The translations under genes and the position numbers were made by a program. A DNA stretch of 64,000 bases from Coix lacryma-jobi var. lacryma-jobi. Lineage: Eukaryota > Streptophyta > Magnoliopsida > Poales > Poaceae. The notes under the pieces were generated by a model. That model was not told the DNA's origin. It searched no databases and saw only the letters and a program-made list of their open reading frames with translations. Location of the stretch: NCBI GenBank assembly GCA_009763385.1, contig CM019823.1, positions 95,863,104 through 95,927,103 on the forward strand, written 5' to 3'. Shown in pieces: positions 33,011 through 43,493 of this stretch (its first letter is position 1; the number at the start of each line of letters is the position of its first letter).

Positions 33011-35878
33011 ATGGCCACCGACGGAGGAACGGGTAACGTTAGCATTGTGCAACCCACACCCGAAGTGGAAATGCACACCGCTAGCAGCAATGAAAGTCTC
33101 TCCACAGCAAGTGAGAAGGCACTCCCTCAAAGGGATGTGTCGGCCGGAGAACTCGCAAGAAGAAAGGAGGAAAGAAGGTTGAGAAGAGAAGCAAGAGCCA
33201 AAGCAAGAGAAGATGCAGCGGCTCACAAAGCAAGAGAAGAAAAGGCTCAAAGAAAAGAAGAGAGAAGAGAAGAAAAGAAGAAGGAGGAAGAGCTCCAAGC
33301 AAAGAAGAATGTGAACTTGAGTGATGACTCAAGTAGCACCGAAGATGGAGACGATCACTTCTCCTACACGCACAAGGACAACAAGAAGAAGGAGGAGATG
33401 AAGAAGTCATATAAAGAAGTATCCTTTAACTATTCTTCTATGACTAACCATGACTCTAGGCCTCTCATCAATGTGCCCGCGGGCAAGATACCTTGTTTCG
33501 ACGGGACTAACTTTGCCAAGTGGAAGCACATTATGAAGACCTATCTTATTGGTCTCCATCCAGGTATTTGGGAGATAGTGCACAATGGACTTGAAGCACC
33601 GGTTGATCCAAAGAGCCCCACTCAAGATGAATTCTGCAACATTCATCTCAATGCCCAAGCCACTAGTGTGTTACTTAGTGCCTTGGATGGTGATGAGTAC
33701 AACAAGGTCATGGGAGTTGAGGTTGCAAAGGAGATTTGGGACACATTGCATATAGCTCATGAAGGGGTTGACAAAGTGAGGCAATCCAAGATTGACTTGT
33801 TGATGGCTAAGCTCAACCGGTTTGTAATTTGTGATGGTGAAGGTCCACAAGAGATGTTTGATAGATTGATGGTGATTGTTGGCAAGATTAGAGGGCTAGG
33901 TGGAAATGAAATCAATGATCACAAGGTTGTGAAGATCATGTTAGAGGCATACTCACCTAGGAATGAAACCGTAGTGACATTGATTAGGGACAAGAAGAAG
34001 TTTGAGCAATTCACACCTAGTGATGTGCTTGGAAGGATTATCACATTTGATATGCAAAGAGAAGAGGCAAATGAGAGAAGGAAGCTTGGAGAGTTGCAAG
34101 CTAGGCTAGATGGGATGAAGATCAAGGATGTGGCACTCAAGGCTAGCAAGCCATTAAGGCAAGCAACATCAAGCAAGGCAAAATCAAGCAAGCAAGCCTC
34201 TACAAGCAAGCCCAAGCAACAAAAGAAGAAAATTGAAGTAGAGGACAGCACATCATCCTCTTGTGGGAGTGAAAGTGATGGTGAAGAATGTGAAGAAATT
34301 GGTGATATAGCTCTCTTCATGAGAAGATACCGCAAGGGGCTCAAGAAGGAAGGCTACAAGTTTGTGAAGAGAAGGTTTCCAAACAAGAAAAGAACTTGCT
34401 ACAATTGTGGAAGCACGGATCATTTCATAGCACATTGTCCACATGAGAAGAAGGACAACAACTTCAACAAGGGCAAGAAAGATGACAAAGGCACCTACAA
34501 GAAACACAACAAGAGATACATGGGAGAAGCTCACATTGGACATGAATGGGATTCAACCGCACAAACCTCAAGTGAAGAAGATGAGAAGATGGCAACAATA
34601 GCATTTCAAAAGTCATCTCCTTCACCAAGGCTATTCAACAACTTGTCTGATGATGATGAAGGCAACTCCTACACTTGTCTCATGACCAAGAAAGACAAGG
34701 TGAAAAAGACTCCTAAATCCTCTCTTCCACCTAGTGACATCTCTAGTAGTGAACTTAGTGATTCCTCTAGTGATGATGATACTAGTGATGAAGAGATAAA
34801 TATGATAACTAAAAGGTTGGACAAGAAAACCAAACTCTTTATCACTAAGCTAATGGAGGAACTAGAAAGTGTACAAGCCGAGCTAGCAATAAGTAAGGAT
34901 GCTCTTATTAAACAAGAGGACTTCTACATTGTTTGCAAGGAAGCTCTTGCATTAGAGAGAAGTGAGTTGGACGTCTTGCACGAGGCTTTGGCCAAAGAGC
35001 AAGATGAACATGCTTCCCTAAAGAAGACTCATATTGCACTCAAGGAAAAGTATTGTGGCTTAGATGAAAAGCACAAAGAACTTGAGCTGCAATATAACCT
35101 TCTTTGGGAAAGCAACTCAACTCTCCCTAAAGCAAATGTCACTTCTATTCCCTCCACTAGTGAAGGTTGTGGAAAATGCTATAATGTTGATTTGAATGTC
35201 TATTCCACTAACCTTGTGAACATGGAGGCCATGAGAAAGGAGATAGCAAGATTGACAAACATCATTGCAAATGGTTGTGTCAAGTCTCCCACAAGTGCAA
35301 ATGAGAAGACTCAAGAGAAGAGCAAGCCCAAGTTCAAGAATGGACGGCGTCCTTCCATAAAGGATGGGTTGGGGCACGAAAAAGGAGCCAAGACTAATAG
35401 AAGAAGGACAGTGAATGGCTATGAGTGTGTGAGGTTTGAGAAGAAGGGTCAGATTGGTACAGTTCAGCCTGCACAGATCGCGGCAGTGCCGCGCCAGAAG
35501 GCGGCAGTGCCGGACCCCGGCAGTGTCGCCCCCAGGCTGGCAGTGCCGCGCCCCAAGAAAGGGAAGGCTACCAGTTTACCTTCTGCTCAGTCTCACACAC
35601 AGCACAAGCAGGTGCCCAACCCAAAGCAAAAATCTCAGAAACCAAAGGAATCTATTTGGGTGACCAAAAACAAGTTTGCACATCAACCCAAGATAGAAGC
35701 CCCAAGGAAGAGCATGTCCTCTTGTTACATATTAGGACACAACAACAGTGGTAAAGTTGTTGCAAAGTATGTTGGTAATGACAAGAGGACAGCCGACAAG
35801 TGTATTTGGGTTCCTAAGATACTTGTGACTAACTTGCAAGGCCCCAATATCAATTGGGGACCTAAACCTAGGAACTAA
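33011..35878 (+). CDS. Copia-2 Gag (955 aa)
   Basis: Structural protein of the virus-like particle, open from the ATG at 33011 to the TAA at 35876-35878. The N-terminus is very rich in Lys, Arg and Glu (residues about 45-105). A copia-type capsid region follows (CFDGTNFAKWKHIM at about 160, IWDTLHIAHEG, MFDRLMVIVGKIRGLGG, about 160-340), then the zinc knuckle CYNCGSTDHFIAHC (about 460), Ser/Asp-rich and coiled-coil segments (LESVQAELAISKDALIKQ at about 620) and a long C-terminal tail. The tail contains palindrome cluster 3, read in frame as AAVPRQKAAVP. Much longer than the usual copia Gag, as in SIRE elements. Pol follows in the +1 frame after eight bases, with an acceptor-like CTTGCAG at the junction. 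Confidence 0.9.
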   Translation: MATDGGTGNVSIVQPTPEVEMHTASSNESLSTASEKALPQRDVSAGELARRKEERRLRREARAKAREDAAAHKAREEKAQRKEERREEKKKEEELQAKKNVNLSDDSSSTEDGDDHFSYTHKDNKKKEEMKKSYKEVSFNYSSMTNHDSRPLINVPAGKIPCFDGTNFAKWKHIMKTYLIGLHPGIWEIVHNGLEAPVDPKSPTQDEFCNIHLNAQATSVLLSALDGDEYNKVMGVEVAKEIWDTLHIAHEGVDKVRQSKIDLLMAKLNRFVICDGEGPQEMFDRLMVIVGKIRGLGGNEINDHKVVKIMLEAYSPRNETVVTLIRDKKKFEQFTPSDVLGRIITFDMQREEANERRKLGELQARLDGMKIKDVALKASKPLRQATSSKAKSSKQASTSKPKQQKKKIEVEDSTSSSCGSESDGEECEEIGDIALFMRRYRKGLKKEGYKFVKRRFPNKKRTCYNCGSTDHFIAHCPHEKKDNNFNKGKKDDKGTYKKHNKRYMGEAHIGHEWDSTAQTSSEEDEKMATIAFQKSSPSPRLFNNLSDDDEGNSYTCLMTKKDKVKKTPKSSLPPSDISSSELSDSSSDDDTSDEEINMITKRLDKKTKLFITKLMEELESVQAELAISKDALIKQEDFYIVCKEALALERSELDVLHEALAKEQDEHASLKKTHIALKEKYCGLDEKHKELELQYNLLWESNSTLPKANVTSIPSTSEGCGKCYNVDLNVYSTNLVNMEAMRKEIARLTNIIANGCVKSPTSANEKTQEKSKPKFKNGRRPSIKDGLGHEKGAKTNRRRTVNGYECVRFEKKGQIGTVQPAQIAAVPRQKAAVPDPGSVAPRLAVPRPKKGKATSLPSAQSHTQHKQVPNPKQKSQKPKESIWVTKNKFAHQPKIEAPRKSMSSCYILGHNNSGKVVAKYVGNDKRTADKCIWVPKILVTNLQGPNINWGPKPRN
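35479..35550. repeat. Palindrome cluster 3 (inside gag)
   Basis: Four units inside the open gag frame. The frame is kept and gives a low-complexity Ala-Val-Pro-Arg peptide. Confidence 0.85.
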
Positions 35879-35885
35879 ACTTGTC

Positions 35886-36656
35886 TTGCAGGCATACTCC
35901 TCCGGTGGATCAAGTTGGGTGCTTGATATCGGATGTACAAATCATATGACCGGAGAAAGGAGTATGTTCTCATCATATTCCCCAACTTCAAATGCAAATG
36001 AAAACATCATTTTCGGTGATAACTCCAAGGGGGATGTGTTAGGTCTTGGTAAAGTTGCTATTACACTTGAGCATTCAATTACTAATGTCTTACATGTTGA
36101 TTCGTTAAGTTACAACTTGTTGTCCGTTTCATAATTGTGTGGGATGGGTTTCAATTGTCTCTTTACGGATGAGGGTGTGGAAGTCTTTAGAAGGGAGGAT
36201 TCCTCTATTGTCTTTACGGGTCGTTTGAAAGGGAAGCTTTACTTAGTTGATTTCAACAAAAGTGAAGCCAAATTTGAGACTTGTTTAGTGGCAAAATCTA
36301 GCATGGGTTGGTTATGGCATCGCCAACTAGCTCATGTTGGGATGAGGAACTTGGCCATACTTCAAAAGGACAACCACATCCTAGGACTAACAAATGTTGA
36401 TTTTGAGAAAGACAGAGTATGTGGAGCTTGCCAAGCCGGAAAACAAGTAGGCGTACCACACCCACCAAAGAGCTATGACACTACTACTCATCCATTGGAG
36501 TTGATCCACATGGACCTCTTTGGACCGGTTGCCTACCTTAGCATCGGCAGTAACAAACATGGTCTTGTTATTGTTGATGACTTTTCTCGTTTCACTTGGG
36601 TATTCTTTTTGCATGATAAGAGTGTAGTGCAAGAGAAGGTCAAGATGTTCATATGA
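35886..36656 (+). pseudogene. Copia-2 protease and integrase N-terminal part
   Basis: Protease start SSWVLDIGCTNHMTG (about 35915); the copia motif is normally Asp-Ser/Thr-Gly, so Asp-Ile-Gly is probably inactive. A TAA at 36132-36134 stands where related proteins have Gln (LSVSQLC), consistent with C to T. Then come gag-pre-integrase GWLWHRQLAHVGM (about 36310), zinc-binding CGACQAGK (about 36425) and the first catalytic Asp in HMDLFGPV (about 36510). A TGA at 36654-36656 interrupts the same frame, which is also explained by C to T in a CGA codon. Both stops are single changes in otherwise open sequence. Confidence 0.85.
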
Positions 36657-39185
36657 AGAGCTCAAAGGGAATTCGGTTTCAACATCAAGAAAGTTCGTAG
36701 TGATAATGGAACCGAATTCCGAAACACCCAAGTGGAAGAGTTTCTTGATGAGGAGGGCATCAAGCATGAGTTTTCAGTTCCATACACCCCTCAACAAAAT
36801 GGCATGGTGGAGAGGAAGAATAGAACACTCATTGACATGGCAAGAACGATGCTAGATGAATACAAGACGCCAGACATCTTTTGGGCCGAAGCCGTCAATA
36901 CCGCTTGCCATGCAATCAACCGCCTCTACCTCCACAAGAGAAGAAAGAAGACCTCCTATGAGCTGCTCACCGGTAACAAGCCAAAGGTGTCTTACTTTAG
37001 AGTCTTTGGGTGCAAATGCTTCATTTTGAACAAGAAGCCCAAAACCTCTAAGTTTGCATCTAAGGTTGATGAAGGTTTTCTTCTCGGTTATGGATCAAAC
37101 GAGCATGCCTATCGTGTTTTCAACAAGGCCTCCGGCAAGGTTGAAATAGCGATAGACGTGACGTTTGATGAAACTAACGGCTCTCAAGTAGAGCAAGTTG
37201 ATAAAGTTGTTGTAGGTAATGAGGAACCACCTTGCGAAGCAATCAAGCAATTAGCCATTGGTGATATCAGACCACAAGAACAGCAAGCTACTGATCAGGA
37301 AGGTCCTCAAGCTAAAGCCTCTGTTGGGACTTGTGATATACAGTCCCCGGCAGTGCCGGGCACGACCCCGGCAGTGCCGTGCACCGGCAGTGCCGGGCGA
37401 GGTCCAGCAGTGCCGGGCACACCCAGGGCAGTTGCAGCTACTCCACTTCGTGGAGTGAACCTACAACCCATCTTTGAGCAAGATGAAGAAGATGTTGAAG
37501 ATGTAGCAGAACCCATCGATCATCCAAGGCTCAAGCAAACTATTCAACGGGATCATCCCGTTGACAACATTCTTGGGAGTCTTCGAAAGGGGGTAACGAC
37601 ACGCTCTCATTTGGCAAATTTCTGTCAATATTACTCGTTTGTTTCCTCTTTGGAACCTCTCAAGGTAGAAGAAGCTCTTGAAGATCCAGATTGGGTGATG
37701 GCCATGCAAGAGGAGCTCAACAACTTTGAGCGCAATCAAGTATGGTCACTTGTGGAAAGACCAAATACCAATGTGATTGGTACTAAATGGGTCTTCCGCA
37801 ACAAGCAAGATGAAGAAGGTGTGGTGACAAGGAACAAGGCAAGATTGGTAGCTCAAGGGTACACTCAAGTAGAGGGCTTGGACTTTGAAGAAACATATGC
37901 ACCGGTTGCTAGGCTTGAAGCCATTCGGATTCTTTTAGACTATGCAGCCCATCACAACTTCAAGCTATATCAAATGGATGTGAAGAGTGCATTTCTCAAT
38001 GGCCCCATACAAGAGTTGGTGTATGTTGAGCAACCACCAGGTTTTGAAGATCCCAAGTTCCCCAACCACGTCTTCAAACTCCAAAAGGCGCTCTATGGGC
38101 TTAAACAAGCACCTAGAGCATGGTATGAATGCCTTAAGGAATTCTTGCTTAAACAAGGCTTTGAAATAGGCAAAGCCGATCCTACTCTCTTCACACATAA
38201 AGTCAATGGAGATATTTTTGTGTGCCAAATATATGTCGATGACGTAATATTTGGTAGTACTAACAAATCCTTTTGTGATGAGTTTAGTAGGATCATGACT
38301 AAGAGATTTGAGATGTCTATGATGGGTGAGCTCAAGTTCTTCCTTGGTTTTCAAATCAAGCAATTGAAGGAAGGGACTTTTCTTTGCCAAACCAAGTACA
38401 CCCATGATATATTGAAGAAGTTTGACATGGTGAACGCCAAGCCTATCAAAACACCCATGCCAACTAATGGACATCTTGATCTCCATGTGGAAGGGAAAGC
38501 CATGGACATCAAGGTATATCGCTCCATGATCGGCTCTCTTCTTTACTTATGTGCATCTAGGCCCGATATTATGCTTAGTGTGTGCATGTGTGCTAGATTT
38601 CAAGCTAACCCGAAAGAGTGTCACCTAGTGGCCGTTAAGAGAATCTTGACATATCTAGTTCACACACCAAACCTTGGCTTGTGGTATCCTAAGGGCTCCA
38701 AGTTCAAACTACTTGGCTATTCGGATTCCGATTATGCCGGTTGTAAAGTAGATCGAAAAAGCACTTCGGGGACATGTCAATTCCTTGGATGCTCCTTAGT
38801 GTCTGGGAGTTCTAAAAAGCAAAATTGTGTAGCCCTATCCACAGCCAAGGCCGAGTATGTTGCAGCAGGTGCATGTTGTGCGCAACTACTTTGGATGAGG
38901 CAAACCCTTTGTGACTTCGGATGTCATTTCACCCATATCCCACTCTTGTGTGACAATGGAAGCGCCATAAAACTTGCAAACAACCCAGTGAGTCACTCAA
39001 GAACCAAACATATAGACATCCGACATCACTTCTTGAGAGATCATGAGATCAAAGGAGATATCGCCATTAGACATGTGAGCACCGAAAAACAACTAGCCGA
39101 TATCTTCACTAAGCCTCTAGATGAGTCAAGGTCTTGTGCCTTAAGGAGTGAACTAAATATACTTGACTCTCGTAACGTAGTTTGA
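36657..39185 (+). pseudogene. Copia-2 integrase core, RT and RNase H
   Basis: The same frame as the upstream segment, open for over 800 codons to the TGA at 39183-39185. Integrase: KVRSDNGTEF (second Asp, about 36690), TPQQNGMVERKN (catalytic Glu, about 36790), FWAEAVNTACHAINR. A linker carries palindrome cluster 4. RT: WVFRNKQDEEG, QMDVKSAFLNG, LYGLKQAPRAWYE and the catalytic QIYVDDVIFG (about 38230). RNase H: SDSDYAGCKVDRKSTSG (about 38720), TAKAEYVAAG (about 38845), CDNGSAIKLANNP (about 38955), KHIDIRHHFLRDH. All catalytic residues seen are present, so this half would be functional if expressed; the upstream stops prevent full Pol. Confidence 0.9.
37347..37425. repeat. Palindrome cluster 4 (integrase-RT linker)
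   Basis: Four to five units in frame in the polyprotein linker, read as PAVPGTTPAVPCTG and similar. Confidence 0.85.
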
Positions 39186-39405
39186 AACCTAGCATGCTTG
39201 ATTGATCAACTAGTTTGACCTAGGTAAAACCAATTTCAAAACTTTCATATATTGTGTTTCAAAATCTTTAAGAAAGCAACTTGCTTAATATGACCATAGT
39301 TCTGTATTGATTATTTGTCTCTGGTCATATCATGCAAGCAGTATGTGTCCACTCCAAGAATGAGATGTAGTAACTTAGAGAATAAATCTCTCTGCTAGTA
39401 ACTGT

Positions 39406-39461
39406 CCGGCAGTGCCGGGCCAGGCGCGGTAGTGCCGCGACAGGCGCGGTAGTGCCGCGAC
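39406..39461. repeat. Palindrome cluster 5 (after pol)
   Basis: Three units, CGGCAGTGCCGGG then two GCGGTAGTGCCGCG. Confidence 0.85.
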
Positions 39462-39903
39462 TTATCGATTCAGCAGGAATCGATCTGTTACTGCGTGGGA
39501 CCGAAGGGAAAAAAACGTTTTCTACTCTTACCCTGCGGTTTCACCCTCTCTCTCTCTCCATCTTTCACCAGCCCGTGCCTCTCTCTCATCCCTATCTCTT
39601 TCTCGGGCGAAAAGGGGCGACCGGCGTGCTCCCTCTCCATCGACGGTCTTCCCGAGCAACTCCGGCCTCCGGTGGTGCTGCTCGGGGATTTCCTTCGGTG
39701 CTGCGTCGTTCTCCCTTCTCCAAGGGTCTCCTTCCCTCTTCTCCATCTCAAGGTGAAGGTTCAAAATCCCAAACCCTAAGTTTTTCTCGATTTATAAAAT
39801 GCGCCATGGGATTGTATTTAGAGGTTGTAGAAGGGTTTGTAGATGATAGGGAGGTAGTAGAGATGATGGATGTGGTGTTCCTTGGCTCAGATCTGGCCTG
39901 CCT

Positions 39904-39975
39904 GCGCGGCAGTGCCGCGCCCAGCGCTGCAGTGCCGGGCCCCGGCAGTGCTGCTCCCTGAGCGGCAGTGCCGGA
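39904..39975. repeat. Palindrome cluster 6 (spacer)
   Basis: Four units, including GCGGCAGTGCCGCG and the diverged CTGCAGTGCCGG and CGGCAGTGCTG. Confidence 0.85.
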
Positions 39976-40085
39976 CCATGAGCAGGGGTTTGATCCAAGT
40001 AACACCTTATCCATCAAAATCTATCACCTCACTATAATCTACCAGCTCCTTTGCAGTCTTCTAATTCGCAGTTTCCATGTTTTAG

Positions 40086-41618
40086 ATGTCGGGAGGAGGA
40101 GGTGATGAGAGAAGGGTCAAGCAGAGGATGGATCCGCTCAGGGGGAGGAGCAAGCAACCATCCCGTCGAGGTGGCTCTAGCTCCCAAGGAGATGTTTTAG
40201 CTAGACAGCAGATCCGAGATGAGGCTCGCCTGCAGATGCAAGGGCGACAGATTCGGGATGACCTCTATCCCAATACACCAGAGCATCTGGTAGAGGTCAG
40301 CAGGGCACACTTGCAGCCATACACGGAGGATGTGCAGGAGAGGCCTCCTCAGGACACTAGGGACAGGCAGCCCGTGTCATATTATCAGCAGTTCAGCTCA
40401 GTCAAGTCTCAACGCCAGCTCAATCCATACAACAATCAGAAAGATATGGGCATTGACTACAGGTTCTGGAATGAGTTCCATTCCGACTTTTATCGCTCAG
40501 TCCTGTACAATGCCAAGAAGCAAAAGATTCTGAACATGAGGTATGTTGATTGGGAGCATCTAGAGAGCAAGGCTGATCGTGACATCAACAGGGTGGTAGC
40601 TGCATGCAAGGCAAGAAACATGTATGATTTGATGGGATTTAGCTATAATTGGAACACCGAGATCATCCATCAGTTTCATGCAACGCTCTATGTTGACAAT
40701 GTGGTTGAGGAGATGCATTGGATGACTGAGGGTCGTCACTACAAGGTCACTTATGAGACCTTTAGTAGGATCCTCGGTTTGGGCAGTGAGGATAGAGAGT
40801 TTGATAATCTGCATGATGAGAGGACCCTGACAGATTCTGAGATTGCTTTCATGTATGAGGACCCTCGGAAGGCAGATGGGTTGGTCAAAGGGCTGAAGGG
40901 TTTTTATTACATGTTGAACAACCTTTTCAGGCAGACTCTCAACCCAAAGAGTGGGTCCCATTCTAACTTATATGGATATGGCAGGAACATGTTGGCTAGG
41001 ATGGCCCCCGGGGCTAATCACTTTTCCATATCCAGCTTTATATGGACCGAGCTTCAGGTTGCAGCCGAGGATGCTAGGAAGGCAGTTCTCTATGCCCCCT
41101 ACATCATGTACATGATTGAGATGGTCTCCGGCTACACCTTCATCAAGGATGGGTTGCATGAGCCATACAGAGCAGAGAAGAAGAGGGCCGCAGCAGTTGA
41201 TAGGCCAGAGAGCTCCCGCCCTTCCTATCAGAGGAAGAAGAAGAGCAAGCTGGCCAAATGGATCAAGGCCATCTTCTCCACTTGCACCTACGCAGCCCAG
41301 ACAGCTCACCAGGCACTAGTTGAGCAGCGCGCAGAGCGAGAGCGGGCGGGTCGTTCGCCGTTACCTCCACCCCGCTCTCCACCTCACTTCGACCTCTCCA
41401 GTCTTGACTCGGATGATATAGACTCAGATGACGACGAGGAGCAGGAGGAGATAGTGCCCGAGCCGTCTCGCCGGTCTACACGTGCCTCGACCCGCTACAC
41501 CAGTTCCACCCATCGCCATGGGAAGGTCGTGGTAGAGTCCGATGACGACGATGACGACGATGATGAGGAGGAGGAGGAAGAAGTTCAGTGGGACAAGATA
41601 GCTTCCGATGATGAGTGA
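40086..41618 (+). CDS. Copia-2 third ORF (510 aa), envelope position
   Basis: Intact frame between pol and the 3' LTR, the place of the envelope-like gene of SIRE elements. Basic, Gly/Arg-rich N-terminus (residues 1-60), then a central part with the motif HATLYVDNVVEEMHWMTEG (about 200) and YETFSRILGLG, seen in many plant-transposon proteins of unknown function. A Lys-rich stretch follows (KKRAAAVD to KKKSKLAKWIK, about 365-400). The C-terminus is extremely acidic (runs of Asp and Glu, about 440-505). I see no signal peptide or convincing membrane segment, so an envelope role is not supported by sequence. The acidic end resembles that of chromatin-binding proteins, but function is unknown. 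Likely expressed from its own or a spliced transcript. Confidence 0.8.
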   Translation: MSGGGGDERRVKQRMDPLRGRSKQPSRRGGSSSQGDVLARQQIRDEARLQMQGRQIRDDLYPNTPEHLVEVSRAHLQPYTEDVQERPPQDTRDRQPVSYYQQFSSVKSQRQLNPYNNQKDMGIDYRFWNEFHSDFYRSVLYNAKKQKILNMRYVDWEHLESKADRDINRVVAACKARNMYDLMGFSYNWNTEIIHQFHATLYVDNVVEEMHWMTEGRHYKVTYETFSRILGLGSEDREFDNLHDERTLTDSEIAFMYEDPRKADGLVKGLKGFYYMLNNLFRQTLNPKSGSHSNLYGYGRNMLARMAPGANHFSISSFIWTELQVAAEDARKAVLYAPYIMYMIEMVSGYTFIKDGLHEPYRAEKKRAAAVDRPESSRPSYQRKKKSKLAKWIKAIFSTCTYAAQTAHQALVEQRAERERAGRSPLPPPRSPPHFDLSSLDSDDIDSDDDEEQEEIVPEPSRRSTRASTRYTSSTHRHGKVVVESDDDDDDDDEEEEEEVQWDKIASDDE

Positions 41619-42294
41619 GTGTTTGGACACTCTTCTCTTCTCTACTTCTCTCTTTTTGGTGACTTGTTGCCAAAGGGGGAGAATTAGGTGAAGAGAAGGG
41701 GGTACAACACTTTCTTTTTCATGTCCCCATCTTTTAGTAGTTGTGAGTTGTGAGGGAGTTTGATTCGATCAAAACTCTATATTTGTAATATTACTCTATA
41801 GTACTACTTCTTAGGCTTGGATGTGGACATGTATTTTTTACCTGCTTATCTAGCCTGTGTTATCTTGTTTAGACTTGTTGTTGTTTACGCTTTGTGGCTG
41901 TGTTTAAATTCTGCTGCGTTTGCTGTCTGTAGCCTGAGCGGCAGTGCCGCTCCAGGGCCGGCAGTGCCGGGCTCCGGCAGTGCCGCGCCCAGAGCGGCAG
42001 TACCGCTCTGGCTGACAGGCAGCAAACCACTCTGATGTGCTTAAACTATCATTCACATCACGTATTATTCTTGACACAGTTTAGTTGCACCCCACAAAGC
42101 TATTAGATGTGAAACTGAACCTATTTCTCACTTTTGAATATGTGAATGTTGGCCTCTAATGCCATTTTGAGATTTCAGCTCTCATTCACATATTTAGGGG
42201 GAGGTTTCACACCTAAGCTTCTAAATCTCAAGTATTGTACCCTTTTATTGTAAGCTTCGATTGTGTTGTCATCAATCACCAAAAAGGGGGAGAT
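41619..42294 (+). other. Copia-2 3' untranslated region and polypurine tract
   Basis: No coding sequence. Contains palindrome cluster 7 and ends in CCAAAAAGGGGGAGAT (42279-42294), the polypurine tract directly before the 3' LTR. A second GGGGGAGG tract lies near 42196. Confidence 0.75.
41937..42010. repeat. Palindrome cluster 7 (3' untranslated region)
   Basis: Four units, from GAGCGGCAGTGCCGCTC (17 bases, self-complementary arms) to AGAGCGGCAGTACCGCTCT. Confidence 0.85.
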
Positions 42295-42633
42295 TGTAAG
42301 TGCAATCAAGCCCTAATTGTGGGTTTTGGTGATAATGACCACATGATTGGAGAACTAATGAGATTTATGAAGATGACAAGCAGGTTAATGTTAAGAAAGG
42401 ATGATGCATATGTGTTGGTGGACCCCTCATACTATATTTCATCGGATCCGGACTCAAAGCGCTATATCAAGCTTTTTCATTTGAATTTGAGTTATAGGAA
42501 TGCCGTACTATCAAGGGGGAATGCAAATACATTGTTATGGTTGAATGACATGTGCTCAAACCAACCCAAGTCATCCTTATTCCTAACCAAAGACAGCTGC
42601 ACCTATTTCAGATCTGTTCCTGTCTGTCTGGTA

Positions 42634-42708
42634 GGCGCGGGAGTGCCGCCCAGGGCGCGGCAGTGCTGGGCCGCGGCACTGCCGGGCTAAGGCCGGCACT
42701 GCCGCGAC
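42634..42708. repeat. Palindrome cluster 8 (3' LTR copy of cluster 1)
   Basis: Differs from cluster 1 by about three substitutions, two of which break palindrome arms (GCGGGAGTGCCG, CAGTGCTGGG). Confidence 0.85.
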
Positions 42709-43418
42709 TTATCATAACCGTTGGAAGACATGGGATATTTACTCCATCTCCCTGCCACCCCAACGGTCATCCACGACCATAACTCGTCACCTACCTCCAG
42801 ACAAGCTTCTCTCTTCCCCATTGAAGGCTCTCAACTCCCCTCTCACCAAATCTTCGATTCCCATTGATTCCAAGTGATTGAGAGGCTCAAACCTTCATCA
42901 AAGAGAAGCCCTAGCTGAGATCTACTTCCTAGAGCACTTGATTTGAGCCATAGTCGGTGGATTTGCTTCTATTACTCTTGGGTTCTTGGAACCCTAGCCG
43001 GCTAGGCGTCGCCCTAGAGCCTTGCCAACTTGTGTGTCGGCCTAGGGAGGTTTGTAATCACTTGTGCAGGTAGTATTATTACCCCTCACTTCAAGGATTT
43101 GGTTCCTTGACTTGAGAACGAGGTAGAGTTGCAAAGCTCATGACCTAAGTGGTCAACCTCAACAGCGTGGAGGTAGACAAGCCTTGGTGGCGAGCTGAAC
43201 CACGGGATAAATCACTTGTCTCTTGTGCTTGTTAAGTTTCACTCTTCATATTCATGAGCTTGTGATAGATTCTAGGGTTTGGCCCGATCTACTTATTGTC
43301 ACATATTAGGCTTGTTAGAGTTGGTTCTGTTGGTTCAGTGAACCAAGTGCTACATTTCCATTCATATAGATTTGGTTTGTTGTGGCTGGATTTCGAATTA
43401 CAGTCTCAGGTCTCACTC

Positions 43419-43493
43419 TGCGCGGCAATACCGCGCTGGGGCCGACAGTGCCGGGCAGCGGCAGTGCCGGGCACAGAGCGGTAGTGCCGGGCT
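43419..43493. repeat. Palindrome cluster 9 (3' LTR copy of cluster 2)
   Basis: Identical by eye to cluster 2. Confidence 0.85.

Larger units (their letters stand above)
39186..40085 (+). other. Copia-2 spacer with leader-like sequence for the third ORF
   Basis: Holds palindrome clusters 5 and 6 and a CT-rich stretch (CTCTCTCTCTC near 39541-39560) that looks like a plant 5' untranslated leader. A donor-like AAG|GTGAAGG near 39750 and the acceptor-like GTTTTAG just before the ATG at 40086 would remove an intron of about 330 bases. An open frame at 39452-39961 lacks any recognised domain and ends in cluster 6; I do not call it a gene. Confidence 0.5.

Noticed and set aside
33081..33410. - strand frames opposite copia-2 gag
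   Set aside because: Mirror of the Lys/Glu-rich codons of gag (Ser/Leu/Phe-rich low complexity).
39452..39961. 169-codon frame between copia-2 pol and the third ORF
   Set aside because: CT-rich leader-like sequence, no domain, ends in a palindrome cluster.
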